From: Aeromicrobium sp. Sec7.5
GTDB lineage: Bacteria; Actinomycetota; Actinomycetes; Propionibacteriales; Nocardioidaceae
Direction: 5' to 3'
DNA: 64,000 nt
NCBI RefSeq assembly: GCF_036867135.1
Contig: NZ_JBAJIJ010000002.1
Location: forward strand, 1-64,000
Positions 8,215 to 15,893 of this stretch are shown here, piece after piece. The notes under the pieces are model-generated. The model was not told the origin of the DNA. It saw only the letters and a list, made by a program, of their open reading frames with translations, and made no database searches. Positions within the stretch are counted from its first letter, which is position 1, and every line of letters begins with the position of its first letter. Both the position numbers and the translations under genes were made by a program.

Positions 8215-8520
8215 TTACCAGGAGGACTTGGTGATCCCCGGGAGGTGGCCGGCGTGGGCCTGCTCGCGGAAGCGGATGCGCGACAGCCCCGTCTTGCCGA
8301 CGTGCCCCCGAGGCCGGCCGTCGACCTGGTCCCGGTTGCGCACCCGCACCGGCGAGGAGTCGCGCGGCAGCCTCGCCAACGCCCTCGACGCCGCCAGTCG
8401 CTCCTCCATGGGCAAGGACTCGTCCTTGCGGGCGGCGCGCAGCTCGGCACGGCGCTCCGCGTACCGGGCGACGACCTCCTTGCGCTTCTCGTTCTTGACG
8501 ATCTTCGACGCCTTCGCCAT
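8215..8520 (-). CDS. rpsN: 30S ribosomal protein S14, zinc-independent paralogue
   Basis: 101 aa, the long S14 form. C-terminal [20 protein letters not shown] is diagnostic. It contains no cysteine, so it lacks the CxxC-CxxC zinc ribbon of the housekeeping short form and can replace it when zinc is scarce. Its ATG overlaps the L33 stop by one base (TGATG). Last gene of a leftward rpmB-rpmG-rpsN operon running from the Zur-like site at 8946. Confidence 0.95.
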   Translation of the reverse strand: MAKASKIVKNEKRKEVVARYAERRAELRAARKDESLPMEERLAASRALARLPRDSSPVRVRNRDQVDGRPRGHVGKTGLSRIRFREQAHAGHLPGITKSSW

Positions 8521-8690
8521 CAGCGCTCCTCCTTGAACTCGACGTGCCGGCGCACGACGGGGTCGAACTTGCGCAGCACGATGCGGTCGGGGTCGTTGCG
8601 GCGGTTCTTGCGGGTCACGTAGGTGAACCCGGTGCCGGCGGTCGACCGCAGCTTCACGATCGGGCGCACGTCATTGCCCTTCTTGGCCAT
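8520..8690 (-). CDS. rpmG: 50S ribosomal protein L33, cysteine-free paralogue
   Basis: 56 aa starting [19 protein letters not shown] and ending HVEFKEER. The family core [20 protein letters not shown] is present, while the four zinc-ligand cysteines of the C+ form are all absent. Start ATG 8690 overlaps the L28 stop by one base and its stop overlaps the rpsN start, a tightly coupled trio. Too short for typical ORF cut-offs, found by direct reading. Confidence 0.93.
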   Translation of the reverse strand: MAKKGNDVRPIVKLRSTAGTGFTYVTRKNRRNDPDRIVLRKFDPVVRRHVEFKEER

Positions 8691-8926
8691 CAGAGCTTCT
8701 CCCCTCGGGCGCGGATCTGGGTGACGACGGCATCGATCCCGCGCTGGTCGATCGTCTTGATGCCTCGGGCGCTGAGCGTCAACGTGACGTGCCGGCCGAG
8801 GCTCGGCACCCAGTAGCGCTTCTTCTGGAGGTTCACGTCGAAGCGTCGCTTGGTGCGTCGGTGCGAGTGCGAGACGTGGTGGCCGAAGCCCGGAGTGGAC
8901 CCGGTCACCTGGCAGGTTCCCGCCAT
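8690..8926 (-). CDS. rpmB: 50S ribosomal protein L28, zinc-independent paralogue
   Basis: 78 aa: [20 protein letters not shown] followed by [14 protein letters not shown] and a [13 protein letters not shown] segment typical of L28. Only one cysteine (Cys5) remains of the CxxC pairs in C+ L28. The ATG at 8926 is taken because it starts the conserved family sequence; the open frame upstream crosses the regulatory site. First gene of the leftward arm controlled from 8946-8960. Confidence 0.93.
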   Translation of the reverse strand: MAGTCQVTGSTPGFGHHVSHSHRRTKRRFDVNLQKKRYWVPSLGRHVTLTLSARGIKTIDQRGIDAVVTQIRARGEKL

Positions 8927-8945
8927 GTCGATCCCTTCTGTACTA

Positions 8946-8960
8946 TGAGACTCATTCTCA
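8946..8960. promoter_or_regulatory. Zur-like operator between divergent ribosomal genes
   Basis: TGAGACTCATTCTCA matches the mycobacterial/streptomycete Zur core TGAAAATCATTTTCA at 12 of 15 positions and is a near palindrome (ATGAGA-N5-TCTCAT, 8945-8961). It is centred between rpmB (start 8926, leftward) and rpmE (start 8981, rightward), both encoding zinc-free paralogues. One site repressing both arms under zinc sufficiency is the simplest reading. Confidence 0.8.
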
Positions 8961-8980
8961 TTAAGCATACGGGAGACACC

Positions 8981-9268
8981 ATGAAGAAGAACACCCACCC
9001 GGAGTACGACCTCGTGGTCTTTCGCGACCACTCGGCCGGCACCACGGTCCTGACCCGCTCCACCCTGGCCACCACGAGCAGCCAGACCATCGAGCTCGAC
9101 GGCGTGACCTACCCCGTCGTCGACGTCGACGTGTCCAGCGCGAGCCACCCGTTCTGGACCGGCCGCGGCCGGGTCGTCGACACCGAGGGTCGCGTCGAGG
9201 CGTTCCACCGCCGGTACGGCAACGCCACGGCGAAGTCGGCTGCCGAGACCCAGGGCCCGCGCCGATGA
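8981..9268 (+). CDS. rpmE2: 50S ribosomal protein L31, type B (zinc-free)
   Basis: 95 aa: [35 protein letters not shown] and [19 protein letters not shown] are the type-B L31 signature. No cysteines, unlike type-A L31 that holds zinc. ATG 8981 follows GGGAGACACC. Its stop overlaps the next gene's ATG (ATGA), so the CobW-like protein is co-translated. First gene of the rightward arm of the Zur-controlled island. Some actinobacterial type-B L31 proteins remodel ribosomes during zinc stress. Confidence 0.95.
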   Translation: MKKNTHPEYDLVVFRDHSAGTTVLTRSTLATTSSQTIELDGVTYPVVDVDVSSASHPFWTGRGRVVDTEGRVEAFHRRYGNATAKSAAETQGPRR

Positions 9269-10344
9269 GGCGCACCCCCGTCATCCTGGTCACCGGCATC
9301 GACGCCGCCGCGATGGACGTCGCGACGGTCGGCCTGCAGTTCGACCTGCCGAGCGCCGCCGTCATGCGGCACACCCTCGACGTGTCGAACCAGGTCCTGA
9401 CCCGCCGGGTCAGCGACCTGACCGGCCTGGTCGAGGCCGAGCAGATGGACCTCGACCACGCCTGCGTGGGCTGCGCCCTGCGCGAGGACATCGTCCCGAC
9501 CCTGGAACGACTCGCCGCGACCGGACGCTGGGGCGCGATCATCGCGCACCTCCCAGTCTCCGCCGAGGCCCTCCAGGTGTGCCGGGTCATCGCGATGGAC
9601 CAGCGCATCGCTCCGCACGTCCGCATCAGCGCCGTCGTGCACGCGCTCGACGGGACGCAGGCGCACCACGACCTGCTGGGCGACGACCTGTTGGTCGAAC
9701 GCGGCGTGCACACCAGCGAGGAGGACACCCGTGGTCTGGCCGAGACCCACTGCGCCCTGGTCGAGTACGCCGACGCGATCGTGGCCGTCGGCGAGCTCAC
9801 CGAGCCCGACGCCGACCTCGTCCGCGCCCTCGCCCGACCCGACGCCGATCTCGTCCACGACGCCTCCGCGCTCGACCCCGACGCGCTGACCGGCGACCTG
9901 CACCAGCACGGTCGTACCGAGCGGTGGGTCGACGTCGTCCAGCGTGGACGGCTGCCGGCCCTGGAGTCCGAGCACGTCTGGCGACTCGACCTGCGCACCA
10001 CGCGTCCCCTGCACCCGGGCCGACTCCTCGACGGCATCGAGTCGCTCGGCGGCGGGCCACGCCGGTCGCGCGGCTGCTTCTGGCTCCCGACACGGCCCGG
10101 CACGATCTGCGCGTGGGACGGCGCCGGCGGCCAGCTCAGCATCGGCCCCGCCTCCCCCTGGGGGCGCAGCACTCCCCTGACGCGCATCGTCGTGACCGGG
10201 ATCGACGACGAGCGTGATGCACTCGCCGAGGCGTTCCGCGACGCGCTGCTCTCCGACGCCGAGACCACGGACCGCGGCCTCTACTGGGAGGTCGCACACG
10301 ACGGCCTCGAGCCGTGGCTCGGACTCATCTCCCGCGCCGCCTGA
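9265..10344 (+). CDS. CobW/COG0523-like protein with degenerate P-loop, MRF-like
   Basis: 359 aa. The fold of COG0523 metallochaperone GTPases is suggested by the N-terminal ILVTG strand, the [10 protein letters not shown] segment (Cys67, Cys70; the family metal motif is CxCC) and a C-terminal CobW_C-like part ([12 protein letters not shown]...WDGAGG). However, where the P-loop GxxGxGKT should stand the sequence is [14 protein letters not shown], with no lysine, so GTP binding is doubtful. In Mycobacterium a Zur-controlled gene of this family beside C- ribosomal genes encodes the Mpy recruitment factor (MRF) of ribosome hibernation; the same position here makes that role plausible, not proven. 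Confidence 0.7.
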   Translation: MRRTPVILVTGIDAAAMDVATVGLQFDLPSAAVMRHTLDVSNQVLTRRVSDLTGLVEAEQMDLDHACVGCALREDIVPTLERLAATGRWGAIIAHLPVSAEALQVCRVIAMDQRIAPHVRISAVVHALDGTQAHHDLLGDDLLVERGVHTSEEDTRGLAETHCALVEYADAIVAVGELTEPDADLVRALARPDADLVHDASALDPDALTGDLHQHGRTERWVDVVQRGRLPALESEHVWRLDLRTTRPLHPGRLLDGIESLGGGPRRSRGCFWLPTRPGTICAWDGAGGQLSIGPASPWGRSTPLTRIVVTGIDDERDALAEAFRDALLSDAETTDRGLYWEVAHDGLEPWLGLISRAA

Positions 10345-10392
10345 CCCAGTTCCGACCACCCGCTCTGCACACCCCGACTGACAGGACCACCC

Positions 10393-10617
10393 ATGGCAGT
10401 ACCGAAACGCAAGCTCTCCCGCAGCAACACCCGGCACCGCCGGTCGCAGTGGAAGGCCACCGCGACCGACCTCGTGCCCGTCACCGTCGAGGGCCGCACC
10501 GTGCGTGTCCCTCGGCGCCTCGTCAGGGCCGTCCAAGGCGGCTACATCGAGGTCGACCGACTCCCCACCACCCGATCCTCCAACCCCTCCAGCACGACGA
10601 ACAGGAGCACGACATGA
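10393..10617 (+). CDS. rpmF: 50S ribosomal protein L32, cysteine-free paralogue
   Basis: 74 aa. Starts [20 protein letters not shown], the invariant L32 N-terminus. The zinc-ligand cysteines of C+ L32 are absent, and the protein is longer than usual with a Ser/Thr/Arg-rich tail. Its TGA overlaps the L36 ATG (ATGA). Member of the rightward zinc-starvation operon, 48 bp after the CobW-like gene. Confidence 0.92.
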   Translation: MAVPKRKLSRSNTRHRRSQWKATATDLVPVTVEGRTVRVPRRLVRAVQGGYIEVDRLPTTRSSNPSSTTNRSTT

Positions 10618-10736
10618 AGGTCCGCAACTCGCTCAGGTCCCTCAAGAACCAGCCCGGGTCACAGGTCGTCCGCCGCCGCGGCCGCACCTATGTCATCAAC
10701 AAGCAGAACCCGCGACTCAAGGCCCGCCAGGGCTGA
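10614..10736 (+). CDS. rpmJ2: 50S ribosomal protein L36, zinc-free paralogue
   Basis: 40 aa: [20 protein letters not shown], then [20 protein letters not shown]. This is the C- L36 form; the Cys3-His zinc site of the C+ form is missing. Start overlaps the L32 stop. Last gene of the rightward arm; a partial hairpin (AGCCCGCCG ... CGGCGGGCT, 10746-10800) follows. Confidence 0.92.
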   Translation: MKVRNSLRSLKNQPGSQVVRRRGRTYVINKQNPRLKARQG

Positions 10737-10742
10737 GGCCGG

Positions 10743-10940
10743 CTAAAGCCCGCCGCCGTCGGGCCGCGTCCACCCGCCGCGGCCCGTCGCGCGGCGGGCT
10801 GCTTCCTCGGGGCTGACGTCAGCGGGCTTCCCGGCCCGGCGCATCTGGTCGTGCGAGGTGTCGTCGGGGCCGACGAAGAACCAGGCCGCGATCGCGCCGA
10901 GGATGAGCACGGCGAAGAAGACGATCAGGAAGACGGTCAT
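10743..10940 (-). CDS. Small single-pass membrane protein, unknown
   Basis: 65 aa: N-terminal helix VFLIVFFAVLILGAIAAWFF (residues 3-22) followed by a charged cytoplasmic or periplasmic tail (GPDDTSHDQMRRAGKPADVS). No signal cleavage site. Resembles many short actinobacterial hypothetical membrane proteins; no function can be given. No clear Shine-Dalgarno precedes ATG 10940. Convergent with rpmJ. Confidence 0.6.
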   Translation of the reverse strand: MTVFLIVFFAVLILGAIAAWFFVGPDDTSHDQMRRAGKPADVSPEEAARRATGRGGWTRPDGGGL

Positions 10941-11003
10941 GGGGTGAGTGTGCGGCTTGCTGTGGCCAGGGGCAAGACGATGGCTCCGCTCGCCTCAGCG
11001 ATC

Positions 11004-11019
11004 GGTGGAGCATAGGAGA
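11004..11019 (-). repeat. Duplicate of tRNA-Ala 3' end
   Basis: GGTGGAGCATAGGAGA is identical to 11116-11131 inside tRNA-Ala and covers its acceptor 3' strand plus part of the CCA end. It lies 112 bp downstream of the tRNA, as an attachment-site scar or duplicated fragment would. Confidence 0.6.
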
Positions 11020-11068
11020 CTCCGTCGCTCGCTGGCGATCGCTCCTCCCCGAATCTCTCGACCCTAGA

Positions 11069-11115
11069 AACGCCATGAGGCCCGCCCCAAAGAACGGGGC
11101 GGGCCTCATGGCGTT
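11069..11115 (-). terminator. 20-bp perfect hairpin abutting tRNA-Ala
   Basis: Arms 11069-11088 and 11096-11115 are exact complements with a 7-nt A-rich loop. The stem begins at the last base of the tRNA CCA end, so it probably terminates the tRNA transcript; no long T-run follows. Confidence 0.7.
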
Positions 11116-11190
11116 GGTGGAGCATAGGAGATTCGAACTCCTGACCTCTTCGATGCGAACGAAGCGCGCTACCAACTGCGCCAATGCCCC
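11115..11190 (-). tRNA. tRNA-Ala (anticodon CGC)
   Basis: 76 nt including an encoded CCA (11115-11117). Acceptor GGGGCAT/ATGCTCC contains the G3:U70 pair that identifies alanine tRNAs. Anticodon loop TTCGCAT on stem CTTCG/CGAAG gives CGC, reading GCG. T-loop GTTCGAATC is standard, D-arm GCGCAGTTGGTAGCGC is intact. Confidence 0.97.
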
Positions 11191-11248
11191 AAGGTCGTAC
11201 TTCTCGATGCCGCGAACGGCGTGTCCGAGAATAGCACCCCGACCTCGG

Positions 11249-12220
11249 TCAGTGACCCACGGCCTTGCGGGTGTCGTGGGCCTCGGCGACCTCGTCGACA
11301 GCCCCGTCGGCTTGGCCCGGGAGCTCGACGCCCTCGGCCTCGACGTGGCCCGACGACCAGGTGCCGGCCTGCGCGAAGTCGATCGTGCGCACGGTGCGGC
11401 CGACCCGCGGCTTGGTGACGTACGTCGGCAGCGTGACCGGCAACGGGTCCCACAACGCCTCACCCGTGGTGGAGACCGAGGGGACCGCGATCTGCAGCTG
11501 CTCGTCGAGCGCGTCGACCGAGAGTGCCTCCTGCTCCATGACCCGGGGGCGGCTCGGCTCGACGTCCTCGAACTGGTGCGAGACCACGAGCGTGGTGGCC
11601 TCGTCGGCGGCCGTGCCGCCACGGCGTGACGCCACCCCAGTGGCGACCGAGCGGGAACGCAGCTTCGGGAGGTGGATGCGGGGGGTGCGCAGCGTCGTGG
11701 CGCTGAGCCCCAGCTCGCCCCGTACCTGCACGCGGCAGGCGACGAGCCACGCGAACAGCAGCGCCACCGGCGCGGCGGTCCAGGCCTGACCGATGACCGA
11801 CGCCAGACCGAGTCCGGCGACGACCACCAGCGTGACGAGCAGCGTGATGAGCACCCGACGGCGGCGCTGCGCCGCAAGGCGGGCAGCCGCACGGTTGACC
11901 GGACGGGCCTCGGGGACCTGCGCGGCGACCGGATCGGGCTGGGCTGAGGCGGCCTGGGCTGAACGGGCCTGGGCTGAAGACGCCTCGGCGGAGGGAGCAG
12001 CAGCGGCAGCCGGTGCTGAGTCGCGAGTGGAGGAGGACTCCGCGCCGACGTCGCCGGCGCCGCGACCGGTGCGGGCGATGACCCGACTGAGGGAGGTGAA
12101 CGAACCGAGCGACGACGTCTTGGACGCCTCGTCGTACCGGCGCAGCATCAACGGCACGACGTACGCCACCCACAGAATGACGACGACGGCAAAGATGACA
12201 CCGCTGGCTCCTCCGATCAC
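11249..12220 (-). CDS. Membrane receptor of Glp (GLPR / Rv0996-like)
   Basis: 323 aa. N-terminal helix about 1-25 (IGGASGVIFAVVVILWVAYV then PLMLRRYDEAS), a long Ala/Ser/Gln-rich cytoplasmic linker, two more helices (VLITLLVTLVVVAGLGLASV and the following WTAAPVALLFAWLVAC) and a cytoplasmic C-terminal domain. Position after glp and rimJ matches Rv0993-Rv0996, whose corynebacterial counterpart GLPR anchors the gephyrin-like Glp to the membrane during FtsZ-SepF division. GTG 12220 is chosen because TACCGT (12228-12233) lies seven bases upstream, i.e. a leaderless start. Family role is known; the assignment is by synteny and topology. Confidence 0.75.
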   Translation of the reverse strand: MIGGASGVIFAVVVILWVAYVVPLMLRRYDEASKTSSLGSFTSLSRVIARTGRGAGDVGAESSSTRDSAPAAAAAPSAEASSAQARSAQAASAQPDPVAAQVPEARPVNRAAARLAAQRRRRVLITLLVTLVVVAGLGLASVIGQAWTAAPVALLFAWLVACRVQVRGELGLSATTLRTPRIHLPKLRSRSVATGVASRRGGTAADEATTLVVSHQFEDVEPSRPRVMEQEALSVDALDEQLQIAVPSVSTTGEALWDPLPVTLPTYVTKPRVGRTVRTIDFAQAGTWSSGHVEAEGVELPGQADGAVDEVAEAHDTRKAVGH

Positions 12221-12284
12221 GTACAGAACGGTAGGTGCCCGGGGTGGTCGAACGTGGGAGCCTGCGCGTGTGTCGTGACAGAAG

Positions 12285-12881
12285 TTACGCGTGTGACGAG
12301 GCGACCCGGTCGACCACGGTGCCACGGACGTCGTCCGACACCAGCTGGAAGAGCCGGTGGTCGGCCCACTGCCCCGCGATGTGGAGGTACCGGGGGGCGA
12401 GGCCCACGTCGGTGAACCCGAGTCGGCGCACCACGGCCAGGCTCGGCTGGTTCTCGGGCCGGATCGCGACGTCGACGCGGTGCAGCCGCACCGCGGAGAA
12501 GAGGTGGTCGCAGACGAGCGCGACCGCCGTCGGCGTGATGCCGCGTCCCGCATGGTCAGCGGCGACCCAGTAGCCGATGCTGGCCGATCGCGCCGAGCCC
12601 CACACGATCGAGCTGACGCTGACCTGACCCACCATCACGCCGTCCCACGTCGACACGAACGGCAGGCTCTCGGCCCGCCTGGCCCGGCGCCGCAGCACCG
12701 CGACCATCTGCCGGTACGAGGTCGACTGCTGGCCCCCCTCCGGCGGGAGGGTGGCGTCCCACGGGCCCAGCCACGGACCGTTGGCGCGGCGCAGCTCGGC
12801 CCACCGCGGCGCATCGGACCGCTGCAGCGCTCGGACCCCGATACGCCCGTGGGTCAGCTCGACGTCCCACGGGATGCTCAT
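12285..12881 (-). CDS. rimJ: GNAT N-acetyltransferase, RimJ/RimL type
   Basis: 198 aa. GNAT core: ALQRSDAPRWAELRRAN at the N-terminus, SIGYWVAADHAGRGITP (acetyl-CoA loop, usual Q/RxxGxG here AGRGIT) and ENQPSLAVVRRLGFTDVG, the signature of RimJ/RimL protein N-terminal acetyltransferases. Lies between glp and the GLPR gene as in Rv0995. Substrate unknown; in the mycobacterial counterpart it is annotated as a ribosomal-protein acetyltransferase. Confidence 0.85.
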   Translation of the reverse strand: MSIPWDVELTHGRIGVRALQRSDAPRWAELRRANGPWLGPWDATLPPEGGQQSTSYRQMVAVLRRRARRAESLPFVSTWDGVMVGQVSVSSIVWGSARSASIGYWVAADHAGRGITPTAVALVCDHLFSAVRLHRVDVAIRPENQPSLAVVRRLGFTDVGLAPRYLHIAGQWADHRLFQLVSDDVRGTVVDRVASSHA

Positions 12882-12951
12882 CGGCGGGGGTGCCGGGCCG
12901 TGGGCGGCAAGACGAGCTCGCCACGGCGGGGGTGCCGGGCCGTGGGCGGCA
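12882..12951. repeat. 28-bp direct repeat between rimJ and glp
   Basis: The same 28 bp (core GGGGGTGCCGGGCCGTGGGC) stands at 12882-12909 and 12924-12951, period 42. It fills most of the 84-bp gap between the genes, and each copy repeats a potential leader of rimJ. Confidence 0.75.
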
Positions 12952-12965
12952 CGTCGAACACAGCC

Positions 12966-14459
12966 CTAGAAGGGGCGGTCGAGCACGAGGGTGCGGACCG
13001 TGTCGCCGAGGTTGAGCGCGGTCTCGTCCTCGCCGACCACGACGAGGGCGTTGGCCTCGGCCAGTCGTGAGAGTCGGAGGTCCTCGGCGTCGGGCAGGGG
13101 CGTGACCTTGGCGCCACGGTGCGTGACCTCGAAGATGGCCGGCACGTACTGGCGGCGGCCGGACTCGGAGGCGACGTCGGCGGCGAGCACCGCGTGCACC
13201 ATGGGACGCCGGTACGGCGTGCGGCCCATCAGGCGCCGCAGGGCCGGAAGCACGAAGACCTCGAACCCGACGTACGCGGCGACGCCGTTGGGCGGGAGGT
13301 TGATGATCGGGGTCTCGTCGTCGAACACCGCGCCGAAGCCCTGCACGCGCCCGGGATGGATGGCGACCTCGTTGAACGAGACCGTGCCGAGGGCTCGCAG
13401 GGTCTGGCGGATCGCGTCGCGCTGGCCCGTCGAGATGCCGCCCGTGGTGACGACGAGGTCGGCCCGCACCAGCTGCTCGCTCAGCACCCGGCGGAACTCC
13501 TTCGGGTCGTCGCCCACGGCTCCGACGCGGAACGCGATGGCGCCGGCCGCGCGGATGGCCGCGGCGAGCATGTAGCTGTTGCCGTCGAAGGAGGAGTCGT
13601 GCGACACGTGGTCGCCGGGCTCGCGCAGCTCCGAGCCCATCGAGATCACCACGACGCGTGGACGCGGACGCAGGGCGACCCGGTGCGCCCCGAGCGAGGC
13701 GAGCAGACCGATCTCCCGCGCGCCGAGCACGGTGCCCGCGGACACCGCGGTCGTGCCGGCGAGGACGTCGGACCCGGCACGGCGGACACCCTGGCCGACG
13801 TCGGGCGCCACCGTGACCGCGATCTTCGACGGTCCGCGGTCGGTGTGCGAGATCGGGACCACGCAGTCGGCCCCTCGCGGGAGCGGCGAACCGGCACTGA
13901 TCCGCGCGGTCGTGCCGCGGCTGATCGCGAAGGGCCGCGACACGCCGGCGCGGATCTCGCCCGAGACCGGCAGAACGGTGGGGGCGTCGGCCGTGGCCGA
14001 GGTGGCATCGCCCGCGGCGATCGCGTACCCGTCGACCAGGGCCTGGTCGAAGCGCGGCAGGTCGATGGGGCTCACGTAGTCGGCATAGAGCGGCAGTCCG
14101 AGGGACTCGACCAGGGGCTGGTCGTACGGCGCCAGCGGGCCGAGTCCGCGCAGGATGCGCTCGAGGTGGTCCTCGACCGTCAGCACACCCTCCGGGATGC
14201 TCGCCGACCGCGGCCGGGGGCGGGGGCCGGTGGGGGCCGGCTCGGCCCGCGGCGCGGGCTCGGCGGCGGACGGCCCGGGCCTCGGCTCGACCGGCGCCGC
14301 CTCGGGCTCGGCCCGCCGGGACGCGACGGGTTCGGCTTCCGACTCCGGCAGGGCCTCGGGCGGCAGCTCGGCGTCCGACGGATCGGCCGTGGAGACGGGA
14401 TCGACGTCGGGCAACGGGTCCTGTCCCGTCACGGCAGCGTCGCTGTCTCCGGAGACCAT
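12966..14459 (-). CDS. glp: Glp: gephyrin/MoeA-like cell-division protein
   Basis: 497 aa. Residues 1-85 are Pro/Glu/Ala-rich and disordered; the rest has MoeA domains (VDGYAI, AGSPLPRGAD, TTGGISTGQRD, PALRRLMG). Two MoeA catalytic signatures are altered: TTGGxSxG-D-Y/xD reads TTGGISTGQRD, and the usual LPGNPVS reads LPPNGVAAY. This argues against molybdopterin molybdotransferase activity and for the corynebacterial Glp role, binding FtsZ-SepF and the receptor GLPR, whose gene lies two genes downstream. An N-terminal extension is unusual for MoeA. Gap of 5 bp to the upstream UDPGP gene indicates an operon. Confidence 0.8.
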   Translation of the reverse strand: MVSGDSDAAVTGQDPLPDVDPVSTADPSDAELPPEALPESEAEPVASRRAEPEAAPVEPRPGPSAAEPAPRAEPAPTGPRPRPRSASIPEGVLTVEDHLERILRGLGPLAPYDQPLVESLGLPLYADYVSPIDLPRFDQALVDGYAIAAGDATSATADAPTVLPVSGEIRAGVSRPFAISRGTTARISAGSPLPRGADCVVPISHTDRGPSKIAVTVAPDVGQGVRRAGSDVLAGTTAVSAGTVLGAREIGLLASLGAHRVALRPRPRVVVISMGSELREPGDHVSHDSSFDGNSYMLAAAIRAAGAIAFRVGAVGDDPKEFRRVLSEQLVRADLVVTTGGISTGQRDAIRQTLRALGTVSFNEVAIHPGRVQGFGAVFDDETPIINLPPNGVAAYVGFEVFVLPALRRLMGRTPYRRPMVHAVLAADVASESGRRQYVPAIFEVTHRGAKVTPLPDAEDLRLSRLAEANALVVVGEDETALNLGDTVRTLVLDRPF

Positions 14460-14464
14460 GGGGG

Positions 14465-15871
14465 TCAGCCTAACCGGGTGCCCTCCGCGACACGTGTGCC
14501 CCGACCGGGCGCGTCGCCCGTTTTCACGGCGCTCTCCTCGACCTGGTCGGCGTCGAGCGTGACCTCGCCGGCGACGACGACGTCGGCCCCGAAGCTCCAG
14601 TCGCCCCGCACCGTGAACGCCTCGGCCTCGGCGAGCGAGGGAACGTGCGGGATGCGCGCCTCGAAGTCGGCGATCGAGCCGTAGAAGCGCTTGTCGAGAT
14701 TGATCAGCGGGGGGTCGACGGTCGCTCGCACCCGGAAGTCCTCGCCCACGCCGTACACGTCCGAGCGCAGCAGGAGCAGGTCGTTGGTGGTCTTGACCGG
14801 GAGGAAGCGCGAGCGGTCGACCTCGATCGCCGTGGCCCCGTCGAAGACCTGGACGGCGGCCCCCATCGCGGTCTCGATCTGGACGACCTCCGGCGAGCCC
14901 GGGTCGGCCGGGTCGACGACCTTGCGGTTGCGGATCAGGGGCAGCCCGAGGATGCCGTGGCGCTCGTCGAGCGTCTTCTTCAGCACCCGCAGGTCGAACC
15001 AGAGGTTGTTGGTGTGGAAGTAGCGGTGGCGGTTGAGGTCGGAGGCCGACTCGACGTCGTCAGGGGGCGTCTGCGCGGTCTCGCGCAGCACGAGTCGACC
15101 GTCGGAGCGGCGCACCACGAGGTGTCCGCCCTTGACGTCGGCCAGCGTGCGCCGGCACACCTCGGCCGCGTAGGGCGCGCCGGACCCGGCGAACCAGGCC
15201 ATCATCTCGGGATCGGGGGCGGCGCCGAGGTTGTCGGAGTTCGACACCGTCGCGTAGAGGTAGCCCGCATCGAGCAGCTGGTCGAGGATGCCCGACGTCT
15301 GCAGCGCGGTGTAGAGGTCGCCGTGGCCCGGCGGGCACCACTCGAGCTCGGGATCGGCCGGCCAGTCGACCGGGGTGAGGTCGTCGACCAGCAGCCGCGG
15401 CTCGAGGTTCTGCACGAAGTCCATCGGCAGGCCCGCGACCTCGATCCCGGGGTGCGCGGCGAGCGCGGCCCGGGTGTCGCCCGCCGTGCGGAACGAGTTC
15501 ATGAGGACCAGCGGCAGCCGGACGCCGTGCGTGCGACGGACGTGCTGGACCTGGCCCACGATGATGTCGAGGAACGTCTGGCCGTGGCGCACGGGGAGCA
15601 GCGACTTCGCGCGGTCCATGCCCATCGAGGTGCCGAGGCCGCCGTTGAGCTTGATGACCACGGTCGCGTCCGCGGCGGCGCGGACCTGCTCCGGGTCGAC
15701 GTCGAGGGAGGCGGCCCGCTCGATGCCGGTGAGCGGCTCGACCTCGGACTCGGGGATCATCCCCGTGGCCCCGGCGACGAGCTGCTTGTAGTAGTGGGAG
15801 AAGACGTCGATGGCCTGCTGGGGAACGCCCCGCTCCAGCATCCGTTGCTGCGCCTGTGCCAATCCGTCCAC
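14465..15871 (-). CDS. UTP-glucose-1-phosphate uridylyltransferase, UDPGP (eukaryotic-type) family
   Basis: 468 aa from the GTG at 15871. Makes UDP-glucose from UTP and glucose-1-phosphate for envelope and capsule precursors. Motifs: VIKLNGGLGTSMG nucleotide loop, AKSLLPV, CPPGHGDLY, and HTNNLWFDL, all of the UDPGP family rather than bacterial GalU. The GTG at 15871 is six bases after TATCGT (15878-15883, minus strand), indicating leaderless translation; a GTG two codons earlier abuts the -10 box and is less likely. Head of the operon with glp, rimJ and the GLPR gene; divergent from the cyclo-ligase gene. Confidence 0.9.
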   Translation of the reverse strand: MDGLAQAQQRMLERGVPQQAIDVFSHYYKQLVAGATGMIPESEVEPLTGIERAASLDVDPEQVRAAADATVVIKLNGGLGTSMGMDRAKSLLPVRHGQTFLDIIVGQVQHVRRTHGVRLPLVLMNSFRTAGDTRAALAAHPGIEVAGLPMDFVQNLEPRLLVDDLTPVDWPADPELEWCPPGHGDLYTALQTSGILDQLLDAGYLYATVSNSDNLGAAPDPEMMAWFAGSGAPYAAEVCRRTLADVKGGHLVVRRSDGRLVLRETAQTPPDDVESASDLNRHRYFHTNNLWFDLRVLKKTLDERHGILGLPLIRNRKVVDPADPGSPEVVQIETAMGAAVQVFDGATAIEVDRSRFLPVKTTNDLLLLRSDVYGVGEDFRVRATVDPPLINLDKRFYGSIADFEARIPHVPSLAEAEAFTVRGDWSFGADVVVAGEVTLDADQVEESAVKTGDAPGRGTRVAEGTRLG

Positions 15872-15877
15872 GCGCAC

Positions 15878-15887
15878 ACGATAGCGT
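15878..15887. promoter_or_regulatory. Overlapping divergent -10 boxes
   Basis: ACGATAGCGT contains a plus-strand TAGCGT (15882-15887) six bases before GTG 15894 and a minus-strand TATCGT (15883-15878) six bases before GTG 15871. The two -10 hexamers share two base pairs, so polymerases cannot occupy both at once. Confidence 0.75.
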
Positions 15888-15893
15888 CGCGGC

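Noticed and set aside
8090-8215. IdeR or Zur site in the hairpin region downstream of the L,D-transpeptidase
   Set aside because: The palindrome is GC-rich and lies between convergent stop codons, fitting a terminator; no TTAGG or TGAAA half-sites.
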